Position numbers and translations under genes: made by a program
Source of the DNA: Rhodothermales bacterium
GTDB taxonomy: Bacteria; Bacteroidota; Rhodothermia; Rhodothermales; VXPQ01
Length of the DNA: 64,000 bases
Assembly (NCBI GenBank): GCA_951812345.1
Contig: OX638295.1
Coordinates: 1,894,965 to 1,958,964 of the forward strand
Direction: 5' to 3'
Notes under the pieces: generated by a model
The model's database searches: none
The model's input: only the letters and a program-made list of their open reading frames with translations
Told to the model about the DNA's origin: nothing
In this document: positions 37,698 through 47,526 of the stretch, piece by piece
Layout: the number at the start of each line of letters is the position of its first letter
How positions within the stretch are numbered: position 1 is the first letter of the stretch

Positions 37698-37770
37698 AGC
37701 GGAAGACGGGATTCGAACCCGCGACCCTCAGCTTGGAAGGCTGATGCTCTACCATCTGAGCTACTTCCGC
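37698..37770 (-). tRNA. tRNA-Gly (anticodon TCC)
   Basis: A 73-base cloverleaf with acceptor GCGGAAG/CTTCCGC, anticodon stem TCAGC/GCTGA with loop CTTCCAA, and T-arm GCGGG/CCCGT. Confidence 0.95.
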
Positions 37771-37854
37771 TACGATACATCATACGGTACTTTGGTCGGG
37801 AAGGCGCACCACACGGGCGCCCCCCGTCACATAAAGCCGTCGAACGAAAAAGGG

Positions 37855-37936
37855 TGGGCAGGGGAGGATTCGAACCTCCGAACCCTGAGGGAGCAGATTT
37901 ACAGTCTGCCGCCTTTGACCACTCGGCAACCTGCCC
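37855..37936 (-). tRNA. tRNA-Tyr (anticodon GTA)
   Basis: An 82-base class II tRNA with a long variable arm. Acceptor GGGCAGG/CCTGCCC, anticodon loop containing GTA in ACTGTAAATC, and T-arm GGAGG/CCTCC. Confidence 0.95.
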
Positions 37937-37995
37937 GGTACTGCCGGAGAACACGCTCCGCAAATATCTTCTCAAGAACACCTGTTCAAATGAAG

Positions 37996-38068
37996 AGCTG
38001 GCGAAGGGACTCGAACCCCCAACCTGCTCATTACAAGTGAGCTGCTCTACCGGTTGAGCTACGCCAGC
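37996..38068 (-). tRNA. tRNA-Thr (anticodon TGT)
   Basis: A 73-base cloverleaf with acceptor GCTGGCG/CGCCAGC, anticodon stem GCTCA/TGAGC with loop CTTGTAA. It is the first gene of the tRNA-secE-nusG transcript and follows a promoter candidate by about 25 bases. Confidence 0.95.
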
Positions 38069-38098
38069 CTCGCCGCCTTCCGAGCGACCCCAGTCTTT

Positions 38099-38129
38099 CA
38101 AATTACGTATTCGCGGCGCACGGTGTCAA
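38099..38129 (-). promoter_or_regulatory. Promoter candidate of the tRNA-secE-nusG operon
   Basis: On the minus strand TTGACA (38129-38124), an 18-base spacer and TAATTTG (38105-38099) precede the first tRNA. It fits both a sigma70-like and a shortened Bacteroidota pattern. Confidence 0.5.
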
Positions 38130-38181
38130 CCTGGATGCCGCAAACAGAGGCAGCATATCCCGCAGAGACATCAAAGTTTCC

Positions 38182-38838
38182 TTACCGGGGTTTGCTTTTT
38201 GCATTTTCCCCTGATTTCTTTGAGGAATGCTTCTTCTTTCGGACATATCGGCGCACCCCGCCTGCGAGCAAGGCCAGGCCGATCAGGCCGAGAACGGCTC
38301 GCCCGTAGTCCCGAAGCCAATAGCCGACTTCCTGCCAGTTGTCACCCACGGCGTATCCGGCCCAGACAATCAGCAATACCCACGCAAGAGCGCTCAGCGC
38401 AGCTATCGCCGCTGTACGCAAGCCGTCAAGACGGGCCATGCCGACCACGAGCCCGACGACTCCGCGGAGCCCCGCCAAAAACCGGTTGGCCGCTACAAGG
38501 CCATACCCCCAGCGGTCCAGTTGACGCCGGGCCCCGTCAATCCTCTCCGGGGGAACCCATCGAAACCAGCGTGATCGCAGCACCGCATCGCCAACCAGAT
38601 ACCCGACAAGATACATGGTCATAAACCCCATAACACTGCCCACCGTCGCCACGCCGGCCACGAGCACAAAATGCAGCTTGCCAACGCCGACAAGATATCC
38701 GCCGAATACAACCGCCATATCACCGGGAACAGGAGGAAGCACATTCTCCGCATAGGCAACCAGCAAAATGCCGGTATAGGCCCATGCCGGGGACAACCCG
38801 TCCAGCCACATCACCAGGTCCTGCAGCAGATCACCCAT
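38182..38838 (-). CDS. DedA family membrane protein
   Basis: A 218-residue polytopic membrane protein of the DedA/SNARE-associated (VTT) superfamily, whose known members act as lipid flippases for undecaprenyl phosphate or phospholipids. The family patterns ENVLPPVPGD near residue 31 and NRFLAGLRGVVGLVVGMARL around residue 118 (an F/Rx3G-x-R motif) are clear. Four or five hydrophobic helices and a Lys-rich C-terminal tail are present. It overlaps the ispF stop by 8 bases, so it is translated from the same mRNA. Confidence 0.9.
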   Translation of the reverse strand: MGDLLQDLVMWLDGLSPAWAYTGILLVAYAENVLPPVPGDMAVVFGGYLVGVGKLHFVLVAGVATVGSVMGFMTMYLVGYLVGDAVLRSRWFRWVPPERIDGARRQLDRWGYGLVAANRFLAGLRGVVGLVVGMARLDGLRTAAIAALSALAWVLLIVWAGYAVGDNWQEVGYWLRDYGRAVLGLIGLALLAGGVRRYVRKKKHSSKKSGENAKSKPR

Positions 38839-39316
38839 TCCGGTCCGTCGCTACGATGGTGCACATGGCAAACGCAGACGCTCCTTCCCCTCTCCCCATA
38901 GCATCCATTTTCTCGTGTGTCGTGGCTTTCACGGAAACAGCATCCTCGTCAACGGAAAGACAGCGGGCAATGATTGCACGCATCCGGGGAACGTGGGGCT
39001 GAAGACGAGGGCGTTCAAGCACGACCGTTGCATCGATGTTATGCGTCCGGTACCCGGCTTCCAGGAGTTTACCGGCCACCCTGCCCAACAGATCGACCCC
39101 CGCTATACCTGCCCAGCGCTCATCCGTATCGGGAAAATGGGTGCCTATATCCCCGAGGGCCGCAGCACCCAGCAGCGCATCGGCTACGGCGTGCAGGAGC
39201 ACATCGGCATCGGAGTGCCCATCAAGCCCCTTCTCGAAAGGGATATCTACCCCCCCGATAACCAGAGAACGGCCTGCAACGAGGCGGTGTACATCGTATC
39301 CGAAACCGATTCTCAT
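38831..39316 (-). CDS. ispF: 2-C-methyl-D-erythritol 2,4-cyclodiphosphate synthase
   Basis: A 161-residue enzyme of the MEP isoprenoid pathway. The metal-binding YDVHRL near the N-terminus, GHSDADVLLHA and the DIGTHFPDTD motif are intact, and KATTHEKMDAMGRGEG is at the C-terminal active-site loop. It follows ispD by 11 bases; the fifth pathway step is thus encoded beside the third. Confidence 0.97.
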   Translation of the reverse strand: MRIGFGYDVHRLVAGRSLVIGGVDIPFEKGLDGHSDADVLLHAVADALLGAAALGDIGTHFPDTDERWAGIAGVDLLGRVAGKLLEAGYRTHNIDATVVLERPRLQPHVPRMRAIIARCLSVDEDAVSVKATTHEKMDAMGRGEGASAFAMCTIVATDRNG

Positions 39317-39327
39317 GAATCTGCGGA

Positions 39328-40047
39328 TCAGGTTCGTTCGAATGAAGACTGAATGATCCCGGCCAACTCGTAGTCTGCCTGCGTAGTCACCTTGATATTC
39401 AATGCACTACCCTCCACCAGGGCTACCGGCCGGCCGATATACTGGACAAGCGTCACATCGTCGGAAGCTTCACGTCCCTCGCTGCGAGCCAGACGGTGCG
39501 CCTCTTCAAGCCAAGCCCGGCGAAATGCCTGCGGCGTCTGCATGCGACAGAGCTGTTCCCTGTCGACGGTTTCTGAAAATACACCCTGAGATACTGCGCG
39601 CAGCGTGTCTGTAACGGGCAACGCAAGGGACGCTGCACCTTCCCTGAGGGCCGTAGAAATCACGGCGTCGATGCGATCTGCGGGGACAAAGGGACGCACC
39701 GCATCATGCACAAGCACAATGTCCTTATCGGAAGATACGGATCTACCGGGAAGCGCTGTATCAAGAGCTGCCGCAACAGAGGCCTGCCGGCTGTCTCCGC
39801 CCGGTATCACCGTATGGACTTTCCGAAATCCGCGGGTATGCAGATCCGAGGCCAGCCACTCCGTATCATCCTCCGGAGCCGCTACTACAATATGATCAAC
39901 CCGGGGATGCCTTTCAAATACACGGAGCGTTTGTATCAGTAGAGGCGCTCCGCCGAGATCCCGATATTGCTTACGTGGGCCGCCCATGCGTACGCCGCGG
40001 CCCGCAGCCGGAACGAGTACGGTAACGATAGGCAATGCTTTCTTCAC
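39328..40047 (-). CDS. ispD: 2-C-methyl-D-erythritol 4-phosphate cytidylyltransferase
   Basis: A 239-residue nucleotidyltransferase that makes CDP-methylerythritol. The nucleotide-binding PAAGRGVRMGGPRKQY motif, VHDAVRPFVP and the C-terminal EGSALNIKVTTQADYELA region match IspD. It lies 66 bases after queA and directly before ispF. Confidence 0.97.
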   Translation of the reverse strand: MKKALPIVTVLVPAAGRGVRMGGPRKQYRDLGGAPLLIQTLRVFERHPRVDHIVVAAPEDDTEWLASDLHTRGFRKVHTVIPGGDSRQASVAAALDTALPGRSVSSDKDIVLVHDAVRPFVPADRIDAVISTALREGAASLALPVTDTLRAVSQGVFSETVDREQLCRMQTPQAFRRAWLEEAHRLARSEGREASDDVTLVQYIGRPVALVEGSALNIKVTTQADYELAGIIQSSFERT

Positions 40048-40113
40048 AGGGACCTCAGTATCCGCAGGCGGCTATGCGCCCGTGCATCGTTAAAGGATAT
40101 GCGATGCGCCGGA

Positions 40114-41160
40114 TCACAATATGAGCATGGCGTCTCCGAAGGAGAAAAGGCGGTACTTTTCTTCAATAGCGAGCCGGTAGGAATCCATAACGAAATCGTA
40201 GCCGGCAAACGCCGCTGTGAGCATCAGAAGCGTACTTCCAGGCTGGTGGAAGTTCGTGAGCAGCCGCTCGGTGATTCTGAATTTATAGGGCGGACAGATG
40301 AACTTGTCGGTCCATCCACTGCCTGCCTTGCACAAATACGAGGCGGAAAGACTCGATTCGATGGCTCGAACCACGGTTGTACCAACCGCCGTTACCGTAT
40401 TGTCCGGGGACTCCAGCGCCTCGTTCACGGCGCTGGCAGTGTCGTCCGAAATCATAAAGCGCTCCGAATCCATCCGGTGTTTCGTCAGATCTTCCACTTC
40501 AACCGGACGAAAAGTGCCCAGTCCGACATGCAGCGTGATGGGCACGATCCGAACCCCTTTGGCGCGCAGCGTTTCGATCAACTCCGGGGTAAAATGCAAA
40601 CCTGCCGAAGGAACGGCGACCGCTCCCCGATTCTCCGCAAAAACGGTCTGATAGCGCTCCCGATCCTCCTCCTCGACATCGCGCTTCACGTACGGCGGCA
40701 AAGGGGTCTGTCCGATCTCGTCTATCTTCGCATAAAGATCCCGGTTCGTCCCCTCAAACACAAAACGAATGGTTCGGCCCCGAGAGGTCGTATTATCAAT
40801 CACCTCGGCAATCAGGCCCCCGTTGAAATACAACTTGTTGCCGATGCGAATCTTCCGGGCAGGATCAACAATAACATCCCACAACCTGCTTTCGGGATTC
40901 AATTCCCGAAGCAGAAACACTTCGATTTTCGCTCCTGTCTTTTCCTTGTTCCCATACAGACGAGCCGGAAAAACCTTCGTGTCGTTTACGACAACGACGT
41001 CCCCTTCCCTGAAATATTGTGGGAGATCACTGATATGCCGGTGCCGGATCGTCCTGTTTGTGCGATCAACCACCATGAGTCGAGCCGCATCGCGCGGTTC
41101 GGCAGGGTACTTCGCTATATGCTCCCTTGGATAATTGTACTTGAAATCCGATAGTTTCAT
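40114..41160 (-). CDS. queA: S-adenosylmethionine:tRNA ribosyltransferase-isomerase
   Basis: A 348-residue enzyme of queuosine biosynthesis that transfers and isomerises ribose from SAM to preQ1 in tRNA. The start is the ATG at 41160 (MKLSDFKYNYPREHIAKYP), matching the family N-terminus; the longer frame is spurious. VVNDTKVFPARLYG, PLPPYVKR, AVPSAGLHFT and the C-terminal FHQPGSTLLMLTAAFAG are present. First gene of the queA-ispD-ispF-dedA run. Confidence 0.97.
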   Translation of the reverse strand: MKLSDFKYNYPREHIAKYPAEPRDAARLMVVDRTNRTIRHRHISDLPQYFREGDVVVVNDTKVFPARLYGNKEKTGAKIEVFLLRELNPESRLWDVIVDPARKIRIGNKLYFNGGLIAEVIDNTTSRGRTIRFVFEGTNRDLYAKIDEIGQTPLPPYVKRDVEEEDRERYQTVFAENRGAVAVPSAGLHFTPELIETLRAKGVRIVPITLHVGLGTFRPVEVEDLTKHRMDSERFMISDDTASAVNEALESPDNTVTAVGTTVVRAIESSLSASYLCKAGSGWTDKFICPPYKFRITERLLTNFHQPGSTLLMLTAAFAGYDFVMDSYRLAIEEKYRLFSFGDAMLIL

Positions 41161-41321
41161 GCAGGATGTACATAGCCAGGAAGAAACAGGAACGCGCCGA
41201 AAACGCCCGAACGGGCATGGTGTTTCCAACACGGCACAGAACCAATCCGAACAAACCGCCCTTTCACGACAAGAATGTTTTTGATATTTTTTGACAATAT
41301 CCGTCTCGACGCCCCTTAGTC

Positions 41322-41876
41322 GTGCCGGCATTACTTTGCCCGTGCATTCCCCCCGCTTCCTTTTCGACCGTGCTGCGACGCACATTCTTTCTTGCCTGCC
41401 CCATCATCCTGCTGCCGGCGGTACTAACGCTGGCCGTCTTTCTTGCGGCCTGCGACCTGGGTTTCGCCCCGCCCGACGACCCCCCAACCGGTACACTCGT
41501 TGTAGGTATTACCTACGAAAATTACCCGGAGACCTGGCCCCCTACCGAGGAAATCTATGAACTGCTGTTCGTCGCCCTGCGGTTCGTTCCAAAAGACACG
41601 GCCGACTTTCTGCAACTCAACCGGCTTATTTTCAGCGAGCGTCTGCAGTTTCATGTGGAGCAACAGACTGTGACACTTGACAGCGTTGGAACCGGACTTT
41701 ATCCCTACGCCGGGGTTGCCCACAAATACAGTCCTGACCTGTTCGCCTGGCGACCCATCGGGCTTGTGGAAGAAGGCGGCGGCGTAATCGTCATCTCCCC
41801 CGGGCAAACCACCCGGATATCCATGTCGGCCGATTTTCTCAATCCGCCCCCATTCCCCCCTCCTGAAACCCCATGA
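41322..41876 (+). CDS. Small lipoprotein of unknown function, coupled to a TonB receptor
   Basis: A lipoprotein with a long hydrophobic signal segment ending in the lipobox LAAC. The mature 140 residues are not recognised; there is a Pro-rich ending (FPPPETP). A start at the GTG at 41370 (LRRTFFLACP) would give a normal 28-residue signal, and the frame is open to 41322. The stop overlaps the receptor start as ATGA, so the two are coupled. A role as a surface or periplasmic partner of the receptor is inference. Confidence 0.72.
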   Translation: MPALLCPCIPPASFSTVLRRTFFLACPIILLPAVLTLAVFLAACDLGFAPPDDPPTGTLVVGITYENYPETWPPTEEIYELLFVALRFVPKDTADFLQLNRLIFSERLQFHVEQQTVTLDSVGTGLYPYAGVAHKYSPDLFAWRPIGLVEEGGGVIVISPGQTTRISMSADFLNPPPFPPPETP

Positions 41877-44122
41877 ACATCCGGAAAACATGGAGGAAAT
41901 TCGCCGTCTGCCTGTGCGTGTCGTGGGCACTCGCCGGAACGAATGCGGCCGGAGCACAGGACGGCGCCGTTGCAGGCCGCGTGACCAGTACTACAGGCGA
42001 TCCGCTGCCAGGAGCCAATGTCGTGCTCCTCGACACGACGTATGGAGACGCCACGTCGGAAGATGGAACGTATCGTATCGGGCCCGTACCGATCGGATCC
42101 TACCGCATACAAGCCTCCAGCGTGGGATTCGCGACGGAAATCCGGCAAATCGACGTGGTAGCGGACGAAACGGTTTATGTCGATTTCTTCCTTGAACCCA
42201 TCGCCGTCGAGTCCCGGGAAATCGTCGTCACCACCACGCGCCGCACCGCGGACGCCGGTGATATCGCCGCCAGCGTAAGCGTGCTCACTGCCGACGATCT
42301 GGTAGAACGCAACATACTGGCGCTGGACGACGCCCTGCAGTACGTCCCCGGCGTACAACTGACCGGCAACGAAGTGAATATCCGGGGGTCGTCGGGGTTC
42401 TCATACAATACGGGAAGCCGGGTCCTGCTGCTTGTGGACGGTATGCCCATGTTGAGCCCCGATGCGGAACGTATTCCGTTTGACCTGATCCCCGTACATC
42501 AAATCGAGCGGATCGAGGTACTCAAGGGACCCGGCTCGGCCCTGTACGGGGGCGGGGCGCTTGGCGGGATCATTCACGTCATCACGAAAACATACCCTGC
42601 CAAACCCGAAACGTTTGTTGAAATCTACGGGGGGGCGTACCAGCCGGCGCACCACGATATATGGCGCCGACAGTGGAAAGATGGGGAAAACCCGAGGCCT
42701 CTGGGCGGCATCGCCATCAACCACGCCCGCCCCTTAAGCCCAAATACGGGCTTTTGGACGAACCTGACCTACCGGTACGACGCAAGCCACCTGAACATGA
42801 ACAGTTCACGAAGTCTCCAGGGGTTCTCCAAATTTACCTGGCGCACCTCGCCCGATTCCCATGTAAATATCCTCGCGGGCGTCAATCGAAAAACGAGCGA
42901 CACCTTCATCTACTGGAATGGCGCCCGCGATGCACTGAATCCGGGCAGCACCAACCTCGGCGGCTCGATTTCCTCGTCAGGAACGAGCGATAACCTGACG
43001 CAGCACGCCAGCCTGCTGCCGGCATATACGAACGCACTATCCGCCAGCACGCTTCTTCAGGCGAAAGCACGCCTGTTCGGCATCTTCATCCAGCCGCTCG
43101 ACGACGATAAAAACCCGAAGCCGCTATCGAAGGGAACGATCGGGTTTCGGTACGGCGGCGAGGTGCAACTCGATTACGAACCGGCCCCTGGACGATATAT
43201 CATTGCCGGCCTCTCCGGCGACGCCAATCTCACGAATTCAAGCTTCACCGGCGCCGACGCGCCCCGCAGCCAACCCGAAGTGGCGGCGTTCACGCAATGG
43301 GAAGAAGAAATCGGGCGTGTCAAAATCACTGGCGGCCTGCGTTTCGACACATACCGCATCCGGCAAGGGGAAACCTTGAGCAAGCTCAGCCCGCGCACCA
43401 GTGCAACGATCAGTATGGGGCCGTCGTGGACCGTCCGGCTTGCTTACGGTGAAGGATTCAGGGCGCCCAGTGTACTGGAACGATTCGTCGAAAGCAGTGA
43501 CCACCTGCCCATCGTATCGAATCCGGACTTGAAGCCCGAAACCAGCCGGAGCTACGAAGTCGGGGTACGGGGGCAACCTTTGTTTGGCGACGCCCCGTTA
43601 TTCACTATCGACGCCGCCCTGTTTCTGAGCCAGTACCGGGAACTCATCGAACCGAAGTTCACCCCGGAAGAGCGCGCCTTCCGGTTTACGAATTTCACGA
43701 GAGCCCGCATCCGCGGCGGTGAACTGGAATTGCGCGCCGACATACTGCCCGGGCGCGCCTCGTTGCATACGGGCTACACGTACCTCGATGCGAAAGACCT
43801 CGAAACAGAAGAATCTCTTGCATTTCGCTCAACCCACCTTCTCAAGGCAGGCGCCACCTTGACGGTCGGGCCGCTTGAATCCGGCGTGGATCTGCGACTG
43901 GCGTCCGCCCCGGAACGGGTCGCTTCCGACTTTGCCCGATTCATCCGCGATGCGGAATTGAGCAGTCCCATCCAAGTCATGGATGTACGAATCGGTGCGT
44001 CCTGGCGCGGAATCCGGGCCACGCTGCATATCCGAAATGCGCTCAATTACCACTACTTATCTCGGCCTGCACTCCTCGGTTCCCCAAGACACGCTTTTCT
44101 GCAAATCTCGACCCGGATGTGA
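41873..44122 (+). CDS. TonB-dependent outer-membrane receptor
   Basis: A 749-residue receptor. After a signal peptide comes a carboxypeptidase-like regulatory domain (GAVAGRVTSTTGDPLPGANVVL to about residue 105), then the plug (VSVLTADDLVE, VNIRGSSGF, LLLVDGMP, IERIEVLKGPGSALYGGGALGG) and the 22-strand barrel ending with the aromatic-rich ISTRM. This resembles vitamin, siderophore or copper receptors more than SusC, lacking the long SusC size. The ligand is unknown; no SusD follows. Confidence 0.9.
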   Translation: MNIRKTWRKFAVCLCVSWALAGTNAAGAQDGAVAGRVTSTTGDPLPGANVVLLDTTYGDATSEDGTYRIGPVPIGSYRIQASSVGFATEIRQIDVVADETVYVDFFLEPIAVESREIVVTTTRRTADAGDIAASVSVLTADDLVERNILALDDALQYVPGVQLTGNEVNIRGSSGFSYNTGSRVLLLVDGMPMLSPDAERIPFDLIPVHQIERIEVLKGPGSALYGGGALGGIIHVITKTYPAKPETFVEIYGGAYQPAHHDIWRRQWKDGENPRPLGGIAINHARPLSPNTGFWTNLTYRYDASHLNMNSSRSLQGFSKFTWRTSPDSHVNILAGVNRKTSDTFIYWNGARDALNPGSTNLGGSISSSGTSDNLTQHASLLPAYTNALSASTLLQAKARLFGIFIQPLDDDKNPKPLSKGTIGFRYGGEVQLDYEPAPGRYIIAGLSGDANLTNSSFTGADAPRSQPEVAAFTQWEEEIGRVKITGGLRFDTYRIRQGETLSKLSPRTSATISMGPSWTVRLAYGEGFRAPSVLERFVESSDHLPIVSNPDLKPETSRSYEVGVRGQPLFGDAPLFTIDAALFLSQYRELIEPKFTPEERAFRFTNFTRARIRGGELELRADILPGRASLHTGYTYLDAKDLETEESLAFRSTHLLKAGATLTVGPLESGVDLRLASAPERVASDFARFIRDAELSSPIQVMDVRIGASWRGIRATLHIRNALNYHYLSRPALLGSPRHAFLQISTRM

Positions 44123-44138
44123 CGCCGGTCTCCGGCGT
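44122..44138. other. Hairpin between convergent receptor and transketolase genes
   Basis: ACGCCGG (44122-44128) and CCGGCGT (44132-44138) form a perfect 7-base-pair stem in the convergent gap. It lacks a T tract, so it is a weak bidirectional terminator candidate. Confidence 0.3.
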
Positions 44139-44161
44139 ATCGCGACGGCAACACGATTCCC

Positions 44162-46183
44162 TCACTCCGCAAGCAATGCCTGTGCTCGGGCCAGCACGTT
44201 TTCGGCCGTGAAGCCGAATTTCTGCATGGTTACACCACCCGGTGCAGACGCCCCGAACCCGGTCATCCCGATCACGGCCCCTTCAAGGCCTACATAACGT
44301 TCCCATCCCGTCGTCACACCGGCTTCCACAGCAAGGCGTTTGAGAACCGCACGGGGAAGCACCTCTTCCCGGTATGCTGCCGGCTGTTGCTCGAAGAGTT
44401 CCCACGAAGGCATACTGACAACCTGCACTGCTACGCCGGTTTCCTGCAGCATCGTTGCCGCAGCCACTGCGTGTTGCACTTCGCTTCCCGTTCCGATCAA
44501 CACGATGTCAGGAGTTCCCTCGCAAGCAAACACGACATAGGCGCCTTGCCGAAGTCCCTCGCCGGTTCCTTCAAGCACCGGTAACCCCTGCCGGGTAAGG
44601 ATCAGCGCAATGGGCCCATTCTTCCTCTCAACAGCCAGTTTCCAGGCCTCAGCCGTCTCGACGGCATCAGCAGGACGAATCACCGTAAGATCTGGAATGG
44701 CCCGCAGAGACATGACATGCTCTATGGGCTGATGCGTCGGGCCATCTTCCCCAAGACCGATGGAGTCGTGCGTAAATACATAGATGACGGGCGCCTTCAT
44801 AAGTGCACTCAGGCGCACGGCGGGCCGCATATAGTCGCTGAACACCAGAAACGTCCCGCAATAGGGTCGCATGGCGCCATGCAATGCAATGCCGTTACAG
44901 GTCGACGCCATGGCGTGCTCTCTGACCCCGAAACGCAGGTAACCGCCCGTCGGTGATGTCTTCTGAAAATCCTCCCGATCCTTCACGGCCGTATTGTTCG
45001 AGGGTGTCAGGTCTGCGGAGCCGCCGATGAGAAACGGTACGGAAGGAGCCAAGTCATTCAGGGCCTTCCCACTTGCCGCGCGCGTGGCCTGTACGGTCCC
45101 CACGTCGGGGGTCTCGACACGCTTTGCCCAGCCTTCTTCCGGAGATCCGCTGCGCCATGCATCAAACACCTCCGCCTGCTCAGGATAACGATCCCTGTAG
45201 GCAACAAGCCGATCCTCCCAAGCAGTATAGGCCGTACGCCCGGCTTGCAAGAACGCATCGCGCATGTGCACATAGACCTCGTCCGGCACAAAAAATGTTT
45301 TATCCTCGGGCCATCCGAGGTAACGTTTGGCAAGCACAACCTCCTCTTCTCCCAAAGGCGATCCATGCGAAGAGGCGGATCCTGCCTTGTTGGGGCTGCC
45401 GTACCCGATCACGGTGCGCACAGCGATCAGTGACGGGCGGTCCGTCTCGGCGCGTGCTCTGTGCAACGCCTGATCGATGGCTTCGAGGTCGTTCCCGTCG
45501 GCAACCCGATCCACATGCCACCCATAGGCTTCGAAGCGTTGCGGCACGTTTTCGGTGAAGGCAAGGTCCGTACCGCCATCGATGGAAATACCGTTGTCGT
45601 CGTACAGAAAAATGAGTTTGCCCAGTCCAAGGTGTCCGGCCAGCGACGCCGCTTCATGCGAAACCCCCTCCATAAGATCTCCATCCGAGCATATGCCATA
45701 CGTGAAATGGTCAACAATCTCGAAGCCGGGCTCATTGAAACGCGCGGCAAGATGCTTTTCGGCCATGGCCATGCCCACGGCATTCGCGAAGCCCTGACCC
45801 AGCGGGCCGGTCGTCGTCTCAACTCCCTCTGCAAGAAAGTTTTCCGGGTGACCGGGCGTGATGCTCCCCCACTGCCGAAATTGTTTAATCTCCTCCATCG
45901 GCATGGCATAGCCGGCGAGGTGCAGCATACCGTAAAGAAGCATGGAGCCGTGTCCGGCGGAGAGCACGAACCGGTCCCGGTCGAACCAGTCCGGGTGCGC
46001 GGGACTATGCTTCATGTGGCGCTTCCAAAGCACATAGGCCATGGGGGCGGCCCCCATGGGCATACCGGGGTGTCCGCTGCGAGCCGCTTGCACGGCGTCA
46101 ACGGCGAGAAAACGCAGGGTATTGATCGAAAGGTGAGCAAGGTCTTCGCCCGCGGAAGCAGATGATGGAAATGGGGTACTCAC
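44162..46183 (-). CDS. tkt: Transketolase
   Basis: A thiamine-diphosphate enzyme of the pentose phosphate and Calvin-type sugar interconversions. Visible are [18 protein letters not shown], the ThDP motif [16 protein letters not shown] ending in [22 protein letters not shown] and the C-terminal GWERYVG region. The start is taken as GTG at 46183, which overlaps the upstream stop as GTGA and gives about 673 residues, the family's usual size; an ATG at 46219 would give 685. Confidence 0.95.
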   Translation of the reverse strand: MSTPFPSSASAGEDLAHLSINTLRFLAVDAVQAARSGHPGMPMGAAPMAYVLWKRHMKHSPAHPDWFDRDRFVLSAGHGSMLLYGMLHLAGYAMPMEEIKQFRQWGSITPGHPENFLAEGVETTTGPLGQGFANAVGMAMAEKHLAARFNEPGFEIVDHFTYGICSDGDLMEGVSHEAASLAGHLGLGKLIFLYDDNGISIDGGTDLAFTENVPQRFEAYGWHVDRVADGNDLEAIDQALHRARAETDRPSLIAVRTVIGYGSPNKAGSASSHGSPLGEEEVVLAKRYLGWPEDKTFFVPDEVYVHMRDAFLQAGRTAYTAWEDRLVAYRDRYPEQAEVFDAWRSGSPEEGWAKRVETPDVGTVQATRAASGKALNDLAPSVPFLIGGSADLTPSNNTAVKDREDFQKTSPTGGYLRFGVREHAMASTCNGIALHGAMRPYCGTFLVFSDYMRPAVRLSALMKAPVIYVFTHDSIGLGEDGPTHQPIEHVMSLRAIPDLTVIRPADAVETAEAWKLAVERKNGPIALILTRQGLPVLEGTGEGLRQGAYVVFACEGTPDIVLIGTGSEVQHAVAAATMLQETGVAVQVVSMPSWELFEQQPAAYREEVLPRAVLKRLAVEAGVTTGWERYVGLEGAVIGMTGFGASAPGGVTMQKFGFTAENVLARAQALLAE

Positions 46184-47526
46184 TGGGCGGCAGCCTCCTC
46201 GATCATACTTTGAAGACATTCGACGGTTTGGGATTCGAAGGCAACGAAACGTCCGTTGATCAGGACAGTGGGCGTATGAGTCACGCCGACCTCGATCGCC
46301 TCGTTTTTTTGTTGCTCCAGCGTGCGGCGGTACAGCCGGCTTTCCAAACGCTGCATGAGCACATCCGGATTCATCCCGATATTTTCGGCAATCTCGCGCA
46401 ATTGCTCCAGGGACAGGCCCGTTTGCGGATTCTGCATTTCGTACTGCGCCTCAAGCATCGGGAAAAACTTCTTTTCGCGGGTAGCCGCATACAGCGCTTC
46501 CGACTGCACAATGGAATGACTCCACAACACAAACGGCTTGAACACGAAGAATGCGCGGTCGGCATGAGACCGCACAACGGGCGTTATCACGTCGTGAAAG
46601 CTCTTGCAGCCGGGGCAATTGGGATCGAAATACTCGATTACCGTAACCGGGGCATCTGCTTCCCCTACGGTCGGATCGAAAAGGTTGATAAGGCGCCGAA
46701 AGTCCTCCACCGGTTCTTTCTCCGGATCGTACGGGCATTCGGCAAGCGCCGAGTCCGGCACAACGTCTACGAGAGGTTCTTCCTCTGCAGGCGCCAGCGG
46801 GAGAGCTTCCGAAGAAGCTGCCGCATCCATCTCTGCTTCGGCGGCAAATACATCGGGAAATTCCGGTTCGGAATTGCTGAAATACACGGCGTCTGCCGCT
46901 ATGAGCGTTCCCAGAAGCAGCAGAAGCCCACCCATCCAGGCTATTTCACGCAAGGGTTTGAAAATCATGTTACTGGAAGGTTCGGGGGAAGAAACGGGGG
47001 ATAATTTTACATCAATACCATGCAAGATAGCAAGCACAACGACAATCCCTGCGGAAACGAGACAGAGAATGCAGAGTTGCTCCAGCACGGCCACCTGATA
47101 ATAGACAAGATAGGCTGTGTATGCCAACCCGCCTGCCACGAGCACCGTGCGGGCTGCCTTGTACAAGGCTCGCTTCTCCCTGAAATTCCAGGCGGTCGCC
47201 ACCGTCAAGGCCGCTACTGCTGCGTAGAACAGCAAGCCCCATATTGCATTGGATACGCCGAGAAAAACGCCGGCCTCGCTGCCGGTTACTGCAGCGCAAT
47301 CGAAAACGGAACCGGTGAGCGCCGAGGAAGAGAACCCCGTACAGCCTTGTCCGAATCCGCCTCGCTTCTGGATCGCTATATGCGCTGCGTCAAGTATGCC
47401 GACGAGAGCAAGGCCGTACACCGTGCGGTCGAGCGGAGCGCGCCAGGAATCGAAACGATACAGATAACGGTGCATGGAACGCGCTGCGGAGAAGGCATTC
47501 GCGAAATATGGACTCGACGGATGCAA
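46180..47526 (-). CDS. VKOR-DsbA fusion protein (disulfide bond formation)
   Basis: A 448-residue fusion. The N-terminal part is a vitamin K epoxide reductase-like membrane domain of four or five helices with loop cysteines Cys62 and Cys77 ([12 protein letters not shown]) and the redox pair CILC (Cys152-Cys155). After another membrane helix (about 193-212) and an acidic linker comes a DsbA-like thioredoxin domain with CPGC (Cys304-Cys307) and the cis-Pro motif [10 protein letters not shown]. By family knowledge VKOR reoxidises the thiol oxidase using quinone; the fusion does both. Start may be 47475 (MHRYLY). Followed by tkt with a GTGA overlap. Confidence 0.9.
   Translation of the reverse strand: MHPSSPYFANAFSAARSMHRYLYRFDSWRAPLDRTVYGLALVGILDAAHIAIQKRGGFGQGCTGFSSSALTGSVFDCAAVTGSEAGVFLGVSNAIWGLLFYAAVAALTVATAWNFREKRALYKAARTVLVAGGLAYTAYLVYYQVAVLEQLCILCLVSAGIVVVLAILHGIDVKLSPVSSPEPSSNMIFKPLREIAWMGGLLLLLGTLIAADAVYFSNSEPEFPDVFAAEAEMDAAASSEALPLAPAEEEPLVDVVPDSALAECPYDPEKEPVEDFRRLINLFDPTVGEADAPVTVIEYFDPNCPGCKSFHDVITPVVRSHADRAFFVFKPFVLWSHSIVQSEALYAATREKKFFPMLEAQYEMQNPQTGLSLEQLREIAENIGMNPDVLMQRLESRLYRRTLEQQKNEAIEVGVTHTPTVLINGRFVAFESQTVECLQSMIEEAAAQ

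Noticed and set aside
41283-41301. GATATT-N7-AATATC operator upstream of the lipoprotein-receptor pair
   Set aside because: Six-base arms in an AT-rich gap are expected by chance; no Fur-like or cobalamin riboswitch features are present.
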